64,000 nt of DNA, from positions 13,971,254 through 14,035,253 of the forward strand of contig CM051013.1 in NCBI GenBank assembly GCA_027704905.1, written 5' to 3'. The position numbers were made by a program, and so were the translations under genes. Every line of letters begins with the position of its first letter. Positions within the stretch are counted from its first letter, which is position 1. Shown in pieces: positions 13,901-28,300 of this stretch. The stretch is from Muraenolepis orangiensis (taxonomy: Eukaryota; Chordata; Actinopteri; Gadiformes; Muraenolepididae). The notes below the pieces were generated by a model that was not told the DNA's origin, did no database searches, and saw nothing but the letters and a program-made list of their open reading frames with translations.

Positions 13901-16900
13901 GTTCTGAATCATGATGGCATATACTTCTGTCTCATCAGTCCTATACCGTTGGAGTAGCACCTGGCGTTCATGTTATTAGAAACAAGTAGTGAGAACAGTA
14001 TCAAGACCAATATGTACAAAACGTTTTGCAATTGTATATACACTGTTCTTTATATGAATTACAAGTTGGCATGAAGGCCGATTTCGTGTCTCCAAACGTA
14101 TTCAGGTAAAGCGGCTTATATGTTATGTTTTAACACTTGAACGTGAAACAACCCACCCACAATGCTTGGCGAAACCGAAGGATTCCTTTCTACATTACAT
14201 TTAAACTAAAACGTTAGGTTGAATACAATCTTTTTCAACGCAGTCTGTAGCTGGAACACTGGTGCCTCTGATTACTAATGCAAAAGTCCAAATGTACTAT
14301 CAATATAAAAACGCTACTGAAGGTGTTAGGCTGGATCATCGGGTCACATTTGAAGACGGACCAAAGTCAGCACTCAGGTTTCTCTTCAGAGCGCATAAAT
14401 CTTTCGCCTTTTACTAAAGATTTCCGTGGAGAGGAACAATACGAGTATCAACTAATTTTTGTTGCTCCGCCGAAAGGTGGGCCTTTCTCTTCTTGTCAAA
14501 GTGATAACATTTGCCCTTGGACGACCATTGCAGTGATGGGGATGAGACCATCTGCATCGAGTCAAGACCTTAAAGGGTGAGTCCGAGTCAAGACCAAGTC
14601 TCTGTGATTTTGGGCTGGTCTAGACCGAGGCCTTAAATTGAAGTCCATCTTGACCATGTATTTACTGTGCCTTATTACCGTCACCTGATCCCATCATATT
14701 TAAGATCTCCAGCTTCCTTACAGGGAGTTCAAATGAATAAATTCCTATCGACTCTTGTAGGCTGTCAATTTACGCGGAGTTCCACGTACACAACCTTTTT
14801 GTCATTTTCATGTTTCATGTTATATTTAATGCCACATCCGCACAACAAACAGTTAAAGCACCATCAAGTCCAAATGAAACATTATGTTCAATTTCATATT
14901 TTTTCCACACAATTTGTAGTGTGAACACCAGTGCTTCTGATTATTAATGCAAAAGTCCAACTTTACTATCAATATAAAAACGTTACTGAAGGTGTGAGGT
15001 TGGATAATGGGGTCACATTTGAAGCCTTACCATGATCAGCACTCAGGTTTCTCTTCAGATCGTATAAATCTTTCGCCTTTTACTAAAGATTTCCGTGGAG
15101 AGGAACAATATGAGTATCAACTAATTTTTGACGCTCCGCCGAAAGGTGGGGCTTTCTTTACTTGTCAAATCAATGAAGAATGTCTACTGCGCATTGGTCC
15201 AGCAGTATAATGAGGTGGGTCACTTATGTTCTGAATCATGATGGCATATACTTCTGTCTCATCAGTCCTATACCGTTGGAGTAGCACCTGGCGTTCATGT
15301 TATTAGAAACAAGTAGTGAGAACAGTATCAAGACCAATATGTACAAAACGTTTTGCAATTGTATATACACTGTTCTTTATATGAATTACAAGTTGGCATG
15401 AAGGCCGATTTCGTGTCTCCAAACGTATTCAGGTAAAGCGGCTTATATGTTATGTTTTAACACTTGAACGTGAAACAACCCACAATGCTTGGCGAAACCG
15501 AAGGATTCCTTTCTACATTACATTTAAACTAAAACGTTAGGTTGAATACAATCTTTTTCAACGCAGTCTGTAGCTGGAACACTGGTGCCTCTGATTACTA
15601 ATGCAAAAGTCCAAATGTACTATCAATATAAAAACGCTACTGAAGGTGTTAGGCTGGATCATCGGGTCACATTTGAAGACGGACCAAAGTCAGCACTCAG
15701 GTTTCTCTTCAGAGCGCATAAATCTTTCGCCTTTTACTAAAGATTTCCGTGGAGAGGAACAATACGAGTATCAACTAATTTTTGTTGCTCCGCCGAAAGG
15801 TGGGCCTTTCTCTTCTTGTCAAAGTGATAACATTTGCCCTTGGACGACCATTGCAGTGATGGGGATGAGACCATCTGCATCGAGTCAAGACCTTAAAGGG
15901 TGAGTCCGAGTCAAGACCAAGTCTCTGTGATTTTGGGCTGGTCTAGACCGAGGCCTTAAATTGAAGTCCATCTTGACCATGTATTTACTGTGCCTTATTA
16001 CCGTCACCTGATCCCATCATATTTAAGATCTCCAGCTTCCTTACAGGGAGTTCAAATGAATAAATTCCTATCGACTCTTGTAGGCTGTCAATTTACGCGG
16101 AGTTCCACGTACACAACCTTTTTGTCATTTTCATGTTTCATGTTATATTTAATGCCACATCCGCACAACAAACAGTTAAAGCACCATCAAGTCCAAATGA
16201 AACATTATGTTCAATTTCATATTTTTTCCACACAATTTGTAGTGTGAACACCAGTGCTTCTGATTATTAATGCAAAAGTCCAACTTTACTATCAATATAA
16301 AAACGTTACTGAAGGTGTGAGGTTGGATAATGGGGTCACATTTGAAGCCTTACCATGATCAGCACTCAGGTTTCTCTTCAGATCGTATAAATCTTTCGCC
16401 TTTTACTAAAGATTTCCGTGGAGAGGAACAATATGAGTATCAACTAATTTTTGACGCTCCGCCGAAAGGTGGGGCTTTCTTTACTTGTCAAATCAATGAA
16501 GAATGTCTACTGCGCATTGGTCCAGCAGTATAATGAGGTGGGTCACTTATGTTCTGAATCATGATGGCATATACTTCTGTCTCATCAGTCCTATACCGTT
16601 GGAGTAGCACCTGGCGTTCATGTTATTAGAAACAAGTAGTGAGAACAGTATCAAGACCAATATGTACAAAACGTTTTGCAATTGTATATACACTGTTCTT
16701 TATATGAATTACAAGTTGGCATGAAGGCCGATTTCGTGTCTCCAAACGTATTCAGGTAAAGCGGCTTATATGTTATGTTTTAACACTTGAACGTGAAACA
16801 ACCCACAATGCTTGGCGAAACCGAAGGATTCCTTTCTACATTACATTTAAACTAAAACGTTAGGTTGAATACAATCTTTTTCAACGCAGTCTGTAGCTGG

Positions 16901-19900
16901 AACACTGGTGCCTCTGATTACTAATGCAAAAGTCCAAATGTACTATCAATATAAAAACGCTACTGAAGGTGTTAGGCTGGATCATCGGGTCACATTTGAA
17001 GACGGACCAAAGTCAGCACTCAGGTTTCTCTTCAGAGCGCATAAATCTTTCGCCTTTTACTAAAGATTTCCGTGGAGAGGAACAATACGAGTATCAACTA
17101 ATTTTTGTTGCTCCGCCGAAAGGTGGGCCTTTCTCTTCTTGTCAAAGTGATAACATTTGCCCTTGGACGACCATTGCAGTGATGGGGATGAGACCATCTG
17201 CATCGAGTCAAGACCTTAAAGGGTGAGTCCGAGTCAAGACCAAGTCTCTGTGATTTTGGGCTGGTCTAGACCGAGGCCTTAAATTGAAGTCCATCTTGAC
17301 CATGTATTTACTGTGCCTTATTACCGTCACCTGATCCCATCATATTTAAGATCTCCAGCTTCCTTACAGGGAGTTCAAATGAATAAATTCCTATCGACTC
17401 TTGTAGGCTGTCAATTTACGCGGAGTTCCACGTACACAACCTTTTTGTCATTTTCATGTTTCATGTTATATTTAATGCCACATCCGCACAACAAACAGTT
17501 AAAGCACCATCAAGTCCAAATGAAACATTATGTTCAATTTCATATTTTTTCCACACAATTTGTAGTGTGAACACCAGTGCTTCTGATTATTAATGCAAAA
17601 GTCCAACTTTACTATCAATATAAAAACGTTACTGAAGGTGTGAGGTTGGATAATGGGGTCACATTTGAAGCCTTACCATGATCAGCACTCAGGTTTCTCT
17701 TCAGATCGTATAAATCTTTCGCCTTTTACTAAAGATTTCCGTGGAGAGGAACAATATGAGTATCAACTAATTTTTGACGCTCCGCCGAAAGGTGGGGCTT
17801 TCTTTACTTGTCAAATCAATGAAGAATGTCTACTGCGCATTGGTCCAGCAGTATAATGAGGTGGGTCACTTATGTTCTGAATCATGATGGCATATACTTC
17901 TGTCTCATCAGTCCTATACCGTTGGAGTAGCACCTGGCGTTCATGTTATTAGAAACAAGTAGTGAGAACAGTATCAAGACCAATATGTACAAAACGTTTT
18001 GCAATTGTATATACACTGTTCTTTATATGAATTACAAGTTGGCATGAAGGCCGATTTCGTGTCTCCAAACGTATTCAGGTAAAGCGGCTTATATGTTATG
18101 TTTTAACACTTGAACGTGAAACAACCCACAATGCTTGGCGAAACCGAAGGATTCCTTTCTACATTACATTTAAACTAAAACGTTAGGTTGAATACAATCT
18201 TTTTCAACGCAGTCTGTAGCTGGAACACTGGTGCCTCTGATTACTAATGCAAAAGTCCAAATGTACTATCAATATAAAAACGCTACTGAAGGTGTTAGGC
18301 TGGATCATCGGGTCACATTTGAAGACGGACCAAAGTCAGCACTCAGGTTTCTCTTCAGAGCGCATAAATCTTTCGCCTTTTACTAAAGATTTCCGTGGAG
18401 AGGAACAATACGAGTATCAACTAATTTTTGTTGCTCCGCCGAAAGGTGGGCCTTTCTCTTCTTGTCAAAGTGATAACATTTGCCCTTGGACGACCATTGC
18501 AGTGATGGGGATGAGACCATCTGCATCGAGTCAAGACCTTAAAGGGTGAGTCCGAGTCAAGACCAAGTCTCTGTGATTTTGGGCTGGTCTAGACCGAGGC
18601 CTTAAATTGAAGTCCATCTTGACCATGTATTTACTGTGCCTTATTACCGTCACCTGATCCCATCATATTTAAGATCTCCAGCTTCCTTACAGGGAGTTCA
18701 AATGAATAAATTCCTATCGACTCTTGTAGGCTGTCAATTTACGCGGAGTTCCACGTACACAACCTTTTTGTCATTTTCATGTTTCATGTTATATTTAATG
18801 CCACATCCGCACAACAAACAGTTAAAGCACCATCAAGTCCAAATGAAACATTATGTTCAATTTCATATTTTTTCCACACAATTTGTAGTGTGAACACCAG
18901 TGCTTCTGATTATTAATGCAAAAGTCCAACTTTACTATCAATATAAAAACGTTACTGAAGGTGTGAGGTTGGATAATGGGGTCACATTTGAAGCCTTACC
19001 ATGATCAGCACTCAGGTTTCTCTTCAGATCGTATAAATCTTTCGCCTTTTACTAAAGATTTCCGTGGAGAGGAACAATATGAGTATCAACTAATTTTTGA
19101 CGCTCCGCCGAAAGGTGGGGCTTTCTTTACTTGTCAAATCAATGAAGAATGTCTACTGCGCATTGGTCCAGCAGTATAATGAGGTGGGTCACTTATGTTC
19201 TGAATCATGATGGCATATACTTCTGTCTCATCAGTCCTATACCGTTGGAGTAGCACCTGGCGTTCATGTTATTAGAAACAAGTAGTGAGAACAGTATCAA
19301 GACCAATATGTACAAAACGTTTTGCAATTGTATATACACTGTTCTTTATATGAATTACAAGTTGGCATGAAGGCCGATTTCGTGTCTCCAAACGTATTCA
19401 GGTAAAGCGGCTTATATGTTATGTTTTAACACTTGAACGTGAAACAACCCACAATGCTTGGCGAAACCGAAGGATTCCTTTCTACATTACATTTAAACTA
19501 AAACGTTAGGTTGAATACAATCTTTTTCAACGCAGTCTGTAGCTGGAACACTGGTGCCTCTGATTACTAATGCAAAAGTCCAAATGTACTATCAATATAA
19601 AAACGCTACTGAAGGTGTTAGGCTGGATCATCGGGTCACATTTGAAGACGGACCAAAGTCAGCACTCAGGTTTCTCTTCAGAGCGCATAAATCTTTCGCC
19701 TTTTACTAAAGATTTCCGTGGAGAGGAACAATACGAGTATCAACTAATTTTTGTTGCTCCGCCGAAAGGTGGGCCTTTCTCTTCTTGTCAAAGTGATAAC
19801 ATTTGCCCTTGGACGACCATTGCAGTGATGGGGATGAGACCATCTGCATCGAGTCAAGACCTTAAAGGGTGAGTCCGAGTCAAGACCAAGTCTCTGTGAT

Positions 19901-22900
19901 TTTGGGCTGGTCTAGACCGAGGCCTTAAATTGAAGTCCATCTTGACCATGTATTTACTGTGCCTTATTACCGTCACCTGATCCCATCATATTTAAGATCT
20001 CCAGCTTCCTTACAGGGAGTTCAAATGAATAAATTCCTATCGACTCTTGTAGGCTGTCAATTTACGCGGAGTTCCACGTACACAACCTTTTTGTCATTTT
20101 CATGTTTCATGTTATATTTAATGCCACATCCGCACAACAAACAGTTAAAGCACCATCAAGTCCAAATGAAACATTATGTTCAATTTCATATTTTTTCCAC
20201 ACAATTTGTAGTGTGAACACCAGTGCTTCTGATTATTAATGCAAAAGTCCAACTTTACTATCAATATAAAAACGTTACTGAAGGTGTGAGGTTGGATAAT
20301 GGGGTCACATTTGAAGCCTTACCATGATCAGCACTCAGGTTTCTCTTCAGATCGTATAAATCTTTCGCCTTTTACTAAAGATTTCCGTGGAGAGGAACAA
20401 TATGAGTATCAACTAATTTTTGACGCTCCGCCGAAAGGTGGGGCTTTCTTTACTTGTCAAATCAATGAAGAATGTCTACTGCGCATTGGTCCAGCAGTAT
20501 AATGAGGTGGGTCACTTATGTTCTGAATCATGATGGCATATACTTCTGTCTCATCAGTCCTATACCGTTGGAGTAGCACCTGGCGTTCATGTTATTAGAA
20601 ACAAGTAGTGAGAACAGTATCAAGACCAATATGTACAAAACGTTTTGCAATTGTATATACACTGTTCTTTATATGAATTACAAGTTGGCATGAAGGCCGA
20701 TTTCGTGTCTCCAAACGTATTCAGGTAAAGCGGCTTATATGTTATGTTTTAACACTTGAACGTGAAACAACCCACAATGCTTGGCGAAACCGAAGGATTC
20801 CTTTCTACATTACATTTAAACTAAAACGTTAGGTTGAATACAATCTTTTTCAACGCAGTCTGTAGCTGGAACACTGGTGCCTCTGATTACTAATGCAAAA
20901 GTCCAAATGTACTATCAATATAAAAACGCTACTGAAGGTGTTAGGCTGGATCATCGGGTCACATTTGAAGACGGACCAAAGTCAGCACTCAGGTTTCTCT
21001 TCAGAGCGCATAAATCTTTCGCCTTTTACTAAAGATTTCCGTGGAGAGGAACAATACGAGTATCAACTAATTTTTGTTGCTCCGCCGAAAGGTGGGCCTT
21101 TCTCTTCTTGTCAAAGTGATAACATTTGCCCTTGGACGACCATTGCAGTGATGGGGATGAGACCATCTGCATCGAGTCAAGACCTTAAAGGGTGAGTCCG
21201 AGTCAAGACCAAGTCTCTGTGATTTTGGGCTGGTCTAGACCGAGGCCTTAAATTGAAGTCCATCTTGACCATGTATTTACTGTGCCTTATTACCGTCACC
21301 TGATCCCATCATATTTAAGATCTCCAGCTTCCTTACAGGGAGTTCAAATGAATAAATTCCTATCGACTCTTGTAGGCTGTCAATTTACGCGGAGTTCCAC
21401 GTACACAACCTTTTTGTCATTTTCATGTTTCATGTTATATTTAATGCCACATCCGCACAACAAACAGTTAAAGCACCATCAAGTCCAAATGAAACATTAT
21501 GTTCAATTTCATATTTTTTCCACACAATTTGTAGTGTGAACACCAGTGCTTCTGATTATTAATGCAAAAGTCCAACTTTACTATCAATATAAAAACGTTA
21601 CTGAAGGTGTGAGGTTGGATAATGGGGTCACATTTGAAGCCTTACCATGATCAGCACTCAGGTTTCTCTTCAGATCGTATAAATCTTTCGCCTTTTACTA
21701 AAGATTTCCGTGGAGAGGAACAATATGAGTATCAACTAATTTTTGACGCTCCGCCGAAAGGTGGGGCTTTCTTTACTTGTCAAATCAATGAAGAATGTCT
21801 ACTGCGCATTGGTCCAGCAGTATAATGAGGTGGGTCACTTATGTTCTGAATCATGATGGCATATACTTCTGTCTCATCAGTCCTATACCGTTGGAGTAGC
21901 ACCTGGCGTTCATGTTATTAGAAACAAGTAGTGAGAACAGTATCAAGACCAATATGTACAAAACGTTTTGCAATTGTATATACACTGTTCTTTATATGAA
22001 TTACAAGTTGGCATGAAGGCCGATTTCGTGTCTCCAAACGTATTCAGGTAAAGCGGCTTATATGTTATGTTTTAACACTTGAACGTGAAACAACCCACAA
22101 TGCTTGGCGAAACCGAAGGATTCCTTTCTACATTACATTTAAACTAAAACGTTAGGTTGAATACAATCTTTTTCAACGCAGTCTGTAGCTGGAACACTGG
22201 TGCCTCTGATTACTAATGCAAAAGTCCAAATGTACTATCAATATAAAAACGCTACTGAAGGTGTTAGGCTGGATCATCGGGTCACATTTGAAGACGGACC
22301 AAAGTCAGCACTCAGGTTTCTCTTCAGAGCGCATAAATCTTTCGCCTTTTACTAAAGATTTCCGTGGAGAGGAACAATACGAGTATCAACTAATTTTTGT
22401 TGCTCCGCCGAAAGGTGGGCCTTTCTCTTCTTGTCAAAGTGATAACATTTGCCCTTGGACGACCATTGCAGTGATGGGGATGAGACCATCTGCATCGAGT
22501 CAAGACCTTAAAGGGTGAGTCCGAGTCAAGACCAAGTCTCTGTGATTTTGGGCTGGTCTAGACCGAGGCCTTAAATTGAAGTCCATCTTGACCATGTATT
22601 TACTGTGCCTTATTACCGTCACCTGATCCCATCATATTTAAGATCTCCAGCTTCCTTACAGGGAGTTCAAATGAATAAATTCCTATCGACTCTTGTAGGC
22701 TGTCAATTTACGCGGAGTTCCACGTACACAACCTTTTTGTCATTTTCATGTTTCATGTTATATTTAATGCCACATCCGCACAACAAACAGTTAAAGCACC
22801 ATCAAGTCCAAATGAAACATTATGTTCAATTTCATATTTTTTCCACACAATTTGTAGTGTGAACACCAGTGCTTCTGATTATTAATGCAAAAGTCCAACT

Positions 22901-25900
22901 TTACTATCAATATAAAAACGTTACTGAAGGTGTGAGGTTGGATAATGGGGTCACATTTGAAGCCTTACCATGATCAGCACTCAGGTTTCTCTTCAGATCG
23001 TATAAATCTTTCGCCTTTTACTAAAGATTTCCGTGGAGAGGAACAATATGAGTATCAACTAATTTTTGACGCTCCGCCGAAAGGTGGGGCTTTCTTTACT
23101 TGTCAAATCAATGAAGAATGTCTACTGCGCATTGGTCCAGCAGTATAATGAGGTGGGTCACTTATGTTCTGAATCATGATGGCATATACTTCTGTCTCAT
23201 CAGTCCTATACCGTTGGAGTAGCACCTGGCGTTCATGTTATTAGAAACAAGTAGTGAGAACAGTATCAAGACCAATATGTACAAAACGTTTTGCAATTGT
23301 ATATACACTGTTCTTTATATGAATTACAAGTTGGCATGAAGGCCGATTTCGTGTCTCCAAACGTATTCAGGTAAAGCGGCTTATATGTTATGTTTTAACA
23401 CTTGAACGTGAAACAGACCCACAATGCTTGGCGAAACCGAAGGATTCCTTTCTACATTACATTTAAACTAAAACGTTAGGTTGAATACAATCTTTTTCAA
23501 CGCAGTCTGTAGCTGGAACACTGGTGCCTCTGATTACTAATGCAAAAGTCCAAATGTACTATCAATATAAAAACGCTACTGAAGGTGTTAGGCTGGATCA
23601 TCGGGTCACATTTGAAGACGGACCAAAGTCAGCACTCAGGTTTCTCTTCAGAGCGCATAAATCTTTCGCCTTTTACTAAAGATTTCCGTGGAGAGGAACA
23701 ATACGAGTATCAACTAATTTTTGTTGCTCCGCCGAAAGGTGGGCCTTTCTCTTCTTGTCAAAGTGATAACATTTGCCCTTGGACGACCATTGCAGTGATG
23801 GGGATGAGACCATCTGCATCGAGTCAAGACCTTAAAGGGTGAGTCCGAGTCAAGACCAAGTCTCTGTGATTTTGGGCTGGTCTAGACCGAGGCCTTAAAT
23901 TGAAGTCCATCTTGACCATGTATTTACTGTGCCTTATTACCGTCACCTGATCCCATCATATTTAAGATCTCCAGCTTCCTTACAGGGAGTTCAAATGAAT
24001 AAATTCCTATCGACTCTTGTAGGCTGTCAATTTACGCGGAGTTCCACGTACACAACCTTTTTGTCATTTTCATGTTTCATGTTATATTTAATGCCACATC
24101 CGCACAACAAACAGTTAAAGCACCATCAAGTCCAAATGAAACATTATGTTCAATTTCATATTTTTTCCACACAATTTGTAGTGTGAACACCAGTGCTTCT
24201 GATTATTAATGCAAAAGTCCAACTTTACTATCAATATAAAAACGTTACTGAAGGTGTGAGGTTGGATAATGGGGTCACATTTGAAGCCTTACCATGATCA
24301 GCACTCAGGTTTCTCTTCAGATCGTATAAATCTTTCGCCTTTTACTAAAGATTTCCGTGGAGAGGAACAATATGAGTATCAACTAATTTTTGACGCTCCG
24401 CCGAAAGGTGGGGCTTTCTTTACTTGTCAAATCAATGAAGAATGTCTACTGCGCATTGGTCCAGCAGTATAATGAGGTGGGTCACTTATGTTCTGAATCA
24501 TGATGGCATATACTTCTGTCTCATCAGTCCTATACCGTTGGAGTAGCACCTGGCGTTCATGTTATTAGAAACAAGTAGTGAGAACAGTATCAAGACCAAT
24601 ATGTACAAAACGTTTTGCAATTGTATATACACTGTTCTTTATATGAATTACAAGTTGGCATGAAGGCCGATTTCGTGTCTCCAAACGTATTCAGGTAAAG
24701 CGGCTTATATGTTATGTTTTAACACTTGAACGTGAAACAGATCGCCTACCCACAATGCTTGGCGAAACCGAAGGATTCCTTTCTACATTACATTTAAACT
24801 AAAACGTTAGGTTGAATACAATCTTTTTCAACGCAGTCTGTAGCTGGAACACTGGTGCCTCTGATTACTAATGCAAAAGTCCAAATGTACTATCAATATA
24901 AAAACGCTACTGAAGGTGTTAGGCTGGATCATCGGGTCACATTTGAAGACGGACCAAAGTCAGCACTCAGGTTTCTCTTCAGAGCGCATAAATCTTTCGC
25001 CTTTTACTAAAGATTTCCGTGGAGAGGAACAATACGAGTATCAACTAATTTTTGTTGCTCCGCCGAAAGGTGGGCCTTTCTCTTCTTGTCAAAGTGATAA
25101 CATTTGCCCTTGGACGACCATTGCAGTGATGGGGATGAGACCATCTGCATCGAGTCAAGACCTTAAAGGGTGAGTCCGAGTCAAGACCAAGTCTCTGTGA
25201 TTTTGGGCTGGTCTAGACCGAGGCCTTAAATTGAAGTCCATCTTGACCATGTATTTACTGTGCCTTATTACCGTCACCTGATCCCATCATATTTAAGATC
25301 TCCAGCTTCCTTACAGGGAGTTCAAATGAATAAATTCCTATCGACTCTTGTAGGCTGTCAATTTACGCGGAGTTCCACGTACACAACCTTTTTGTCATTT
25401 TCATGTTTCATGTTATATTTAATGCCACATCCGCACAACAAACAGTTAAAGCACCATCAAGTCCAAATGAAACATTATGTTCAATTTCATATTTTTTCCA
25501 CACAATTTGTAGTGTGAACACCAGTGCTTCTGATTATTAATGCAAAAGTCCAACTTTACTATCAATATAAAAACGTTACTGAAGGTGTGAGGTTGGATAA
25601 TGGGGTCACATTTGAAGCCTTACCATGATCAGCACTCAGGTTTCTCTTCAGATCGTATAAATCTTTCGCCTTTTACTAAAGATTTCCGTGGAGAGGAACA
25701 ATATGAGTATCAACTAATTTTTGACGCTCCGCCGAAAGGTGGGGCTTTCTTTACTTGTCAAATCAATGAAGAATGTCTACTGCGCATTGGTCCAGCAGTA
25801 TAATGAGGTGGGTCACTTATGTTCTGAATCATGATGGCATATACTTCTGTCTCATCAGTCCTATACCGTTGGAGTAGCACCTGGCGTTCATGTTATTAGA

Positions 25901-28300
25901 AACAAGTAGTGAGAACAGTATCAAGACCAATATGTACAAAACGTTTTGCAATTGTATATACACTGTTCTTTATATGAATTACAAGTTGGCATGAAGGCCG
26001 ATTTCGTGTCTCCAAACGTATTCAGGTAAAGCGGCTTATATGTTATGTTTTAACACTTGAACGTGAAACAAGATCGCCTACCCACAATGCTTGGCGAAAC
26101 CGAAGGATTCCTTTCTACATTACATTTAAACTAAAACGTTAGGTTGAATACAATCTTTTTCAACGCAGTCTGTAGCTGGAACACTGGTGCCTCTGATTAC
26201 TAATGCAAAAGTCCAAATGTACTATCAATATAAAAACGCTACTGAAGGTGTTAGGCTGGATCATCGGGTCACATTTGAAGACGGACCAAAGTCAGCACTC
26301 AGGTTTCTCTTCAGAGCGCATAAATCTTTCGCCTTTTACTAAAGATTTCCGTGGAGAGGAACAATACGAGTATCAACTAATTTTTGTTGCTCCGCCGAAA
26401 GGTGGGCCTTTCTCTTCTTGTCAAAGTGATAACATTTGCCCTTGGACGACCATTGCAGTGATGGGGATGAGACCATCTGCATCGAGTCAAGACCTTAAAG
26501 GGTGAGTCCGAGTCAAGACCAAGTCTCTGTGATTTTGGGCTGGTCTAGACCGAGGCCTTAAATTGAAGTCCATCTTGACCATGTATTTACTGTGCCTTAT
26601 TACCGTCACCTGATCCCATCATATTTAAGATCTCCAGCTTCCTTACAGGGAGTTCAAATGAATAAATTCCTATCGACTCTTGTAGGCTGTCAATTTACGC
26701 GGAGTTCCACGTACACAACCTTTTTGTCATTTTCATGTTTCATGTTATATTTAATGCCACATCCGCACAACAAACAGTTAAAGCACCATCAAGTCCAAAT
26801 GAAACATTATGTTCAATTTCATATTTTTTCCACACAATTTGTAGTGTGAACACCAGTGCTTCTGATTATTAATGCAAAAGTCCAACTTTACTATCAATAT
26901 AAAAACGTTACTGAAGGTGTGAGGTTGGATAATGGGGTCACATTTGAAGCCTTACCATGATCAGCACTCAGGTTTCTCTTCAGATCGTATAAATCTTTCG
27001 CCTTTTACTAAAGATTTCCGTGGAGAGGAACAATATGAGTATCAACTAATTTTTGACGCTCCGCCGAAAGGTGGGGCTTTCTTTACTTGTCAAATCAATG
27101 AAGAATGTCTACTGCGCATTGGTCCAGCAGTATAATGAGGTGGGTCACTTATGTTCTGAATCATGATGGCATATACTTCTGTCTCATCAGTCCTATACCG
27201 TTGGAGTAGCACCTGGCGTTCATGTTATTAGAAACAAGTAGTGAGAACAGTATCAAGACCAATATGTACAAAACGTTTTGCAATTGTATATACACTGTTC
27301 TTTATATGAATTACAAGTTGGCATGAAGGCCGATTTCGTGTCTCCAAACGTATTCAGGTAAAGCGGCTTATATGTTATGTTTTAACACTTGAACGTGAAA
27401 CAAGATCGCCTACCCACAATGCTTGGCGAAACCGAAGGATTCCTTTCTACATTACATTTAAACTAAAACGTTAGGTTGAATACAATCTTTTTCAACGCAG
27501 TCTGTAGCTGGAACACTGGTGCCTCTGATTACTAATGCAAAAGTCCAAATGTACTATCAATATAAAAACGCTACTGAAGGTGTTAGGCTGGATCATCGGG
27601 TCACATTTGAAGACGGACCAAAGTCAGCACTCAGGTTTCTCTTCAGAGCGCATAAATCTTTCGCCTTTTACTAAAGATTTCCGTGGAGAGGAACAATACG
27701 AGTATCAACTAATTTTTGTTGCTCCGCCGAAAGGTGGGCCTTTCTCTTCTTGTCAAAGTGATAACATTTGCCCTTGGACGACCATTGCAGTGATGGGGAT
27801 GAGACCATCTGCATCGAGTCAAGACCTTAAAGGGTGAGTCCGAGTCAAGACCAAGTCTCTGTGATTTTGGGCTGGTCTAGACCGAGGCCTTAAATTGAAG
27901 TCCATCTTGACCATGTATTTACTGTGCCTTATTACCGTCACCTGATCCCATCATATTTAAGATCTCCAGCTTCCTTACAGGGAGTTCAAATGAATAAATT
28001 CCTATCGACTCTTGTAGGCTGTCAATTTACGCGGAGTTCCACGTACACAACCTTTTTGTCATTTTCATGTTTCATGTTATATTTAATGCCACATCCGCAC
28101 AACAAACAGTTAAAGCACCATCAAGTCCAAATGAAACATTATGTTCAATTTCATATTTTTTCCACACAATTTGTAGTGTGAACACCAGTGCTTCTGATTA
28201 TTAATGCAAAAGTCCAACTTTACTATCAATATAAAAACGTTACTGAAGGTGTGAGGTTGGATAATGGGGTCACATTTGAAGCCTTACCATGATCAGCACT
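7936..28300 (+). repeat. Homogenised core of the satellite array
   Basis: About 15 consecutive units are indistinguishable by eye except at one site. Around 11496, 12826, 14149 and equivalent positions, the sequence between gtgaaaca and cccacaatgc varies in length. The full form gives 1332 bp. The shortest, 9 bp less, gives 1323 bp and is carried by seven of the eight units from 11930 to 22517. The unit at 13253 is 5 bp short, and the flanking units at 10600, 22518 and 23842 are 2, 8 and 1 bp short. Such low divergence indicates either recent amplification or gene conversion, or collapse and averaging during assembly. Confidence 0.85.

Noticed and set aside
88..28181. Recurrent open frames of 85, 67 and 100 codons in every satellite unit as a protein-coding multigene family
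   Set aside because: They repeat only because the DNA units are near-identical. Frames overlap, contain no recognised domain, and core regions are open in competing frames. Repetition is not evidence of coding.
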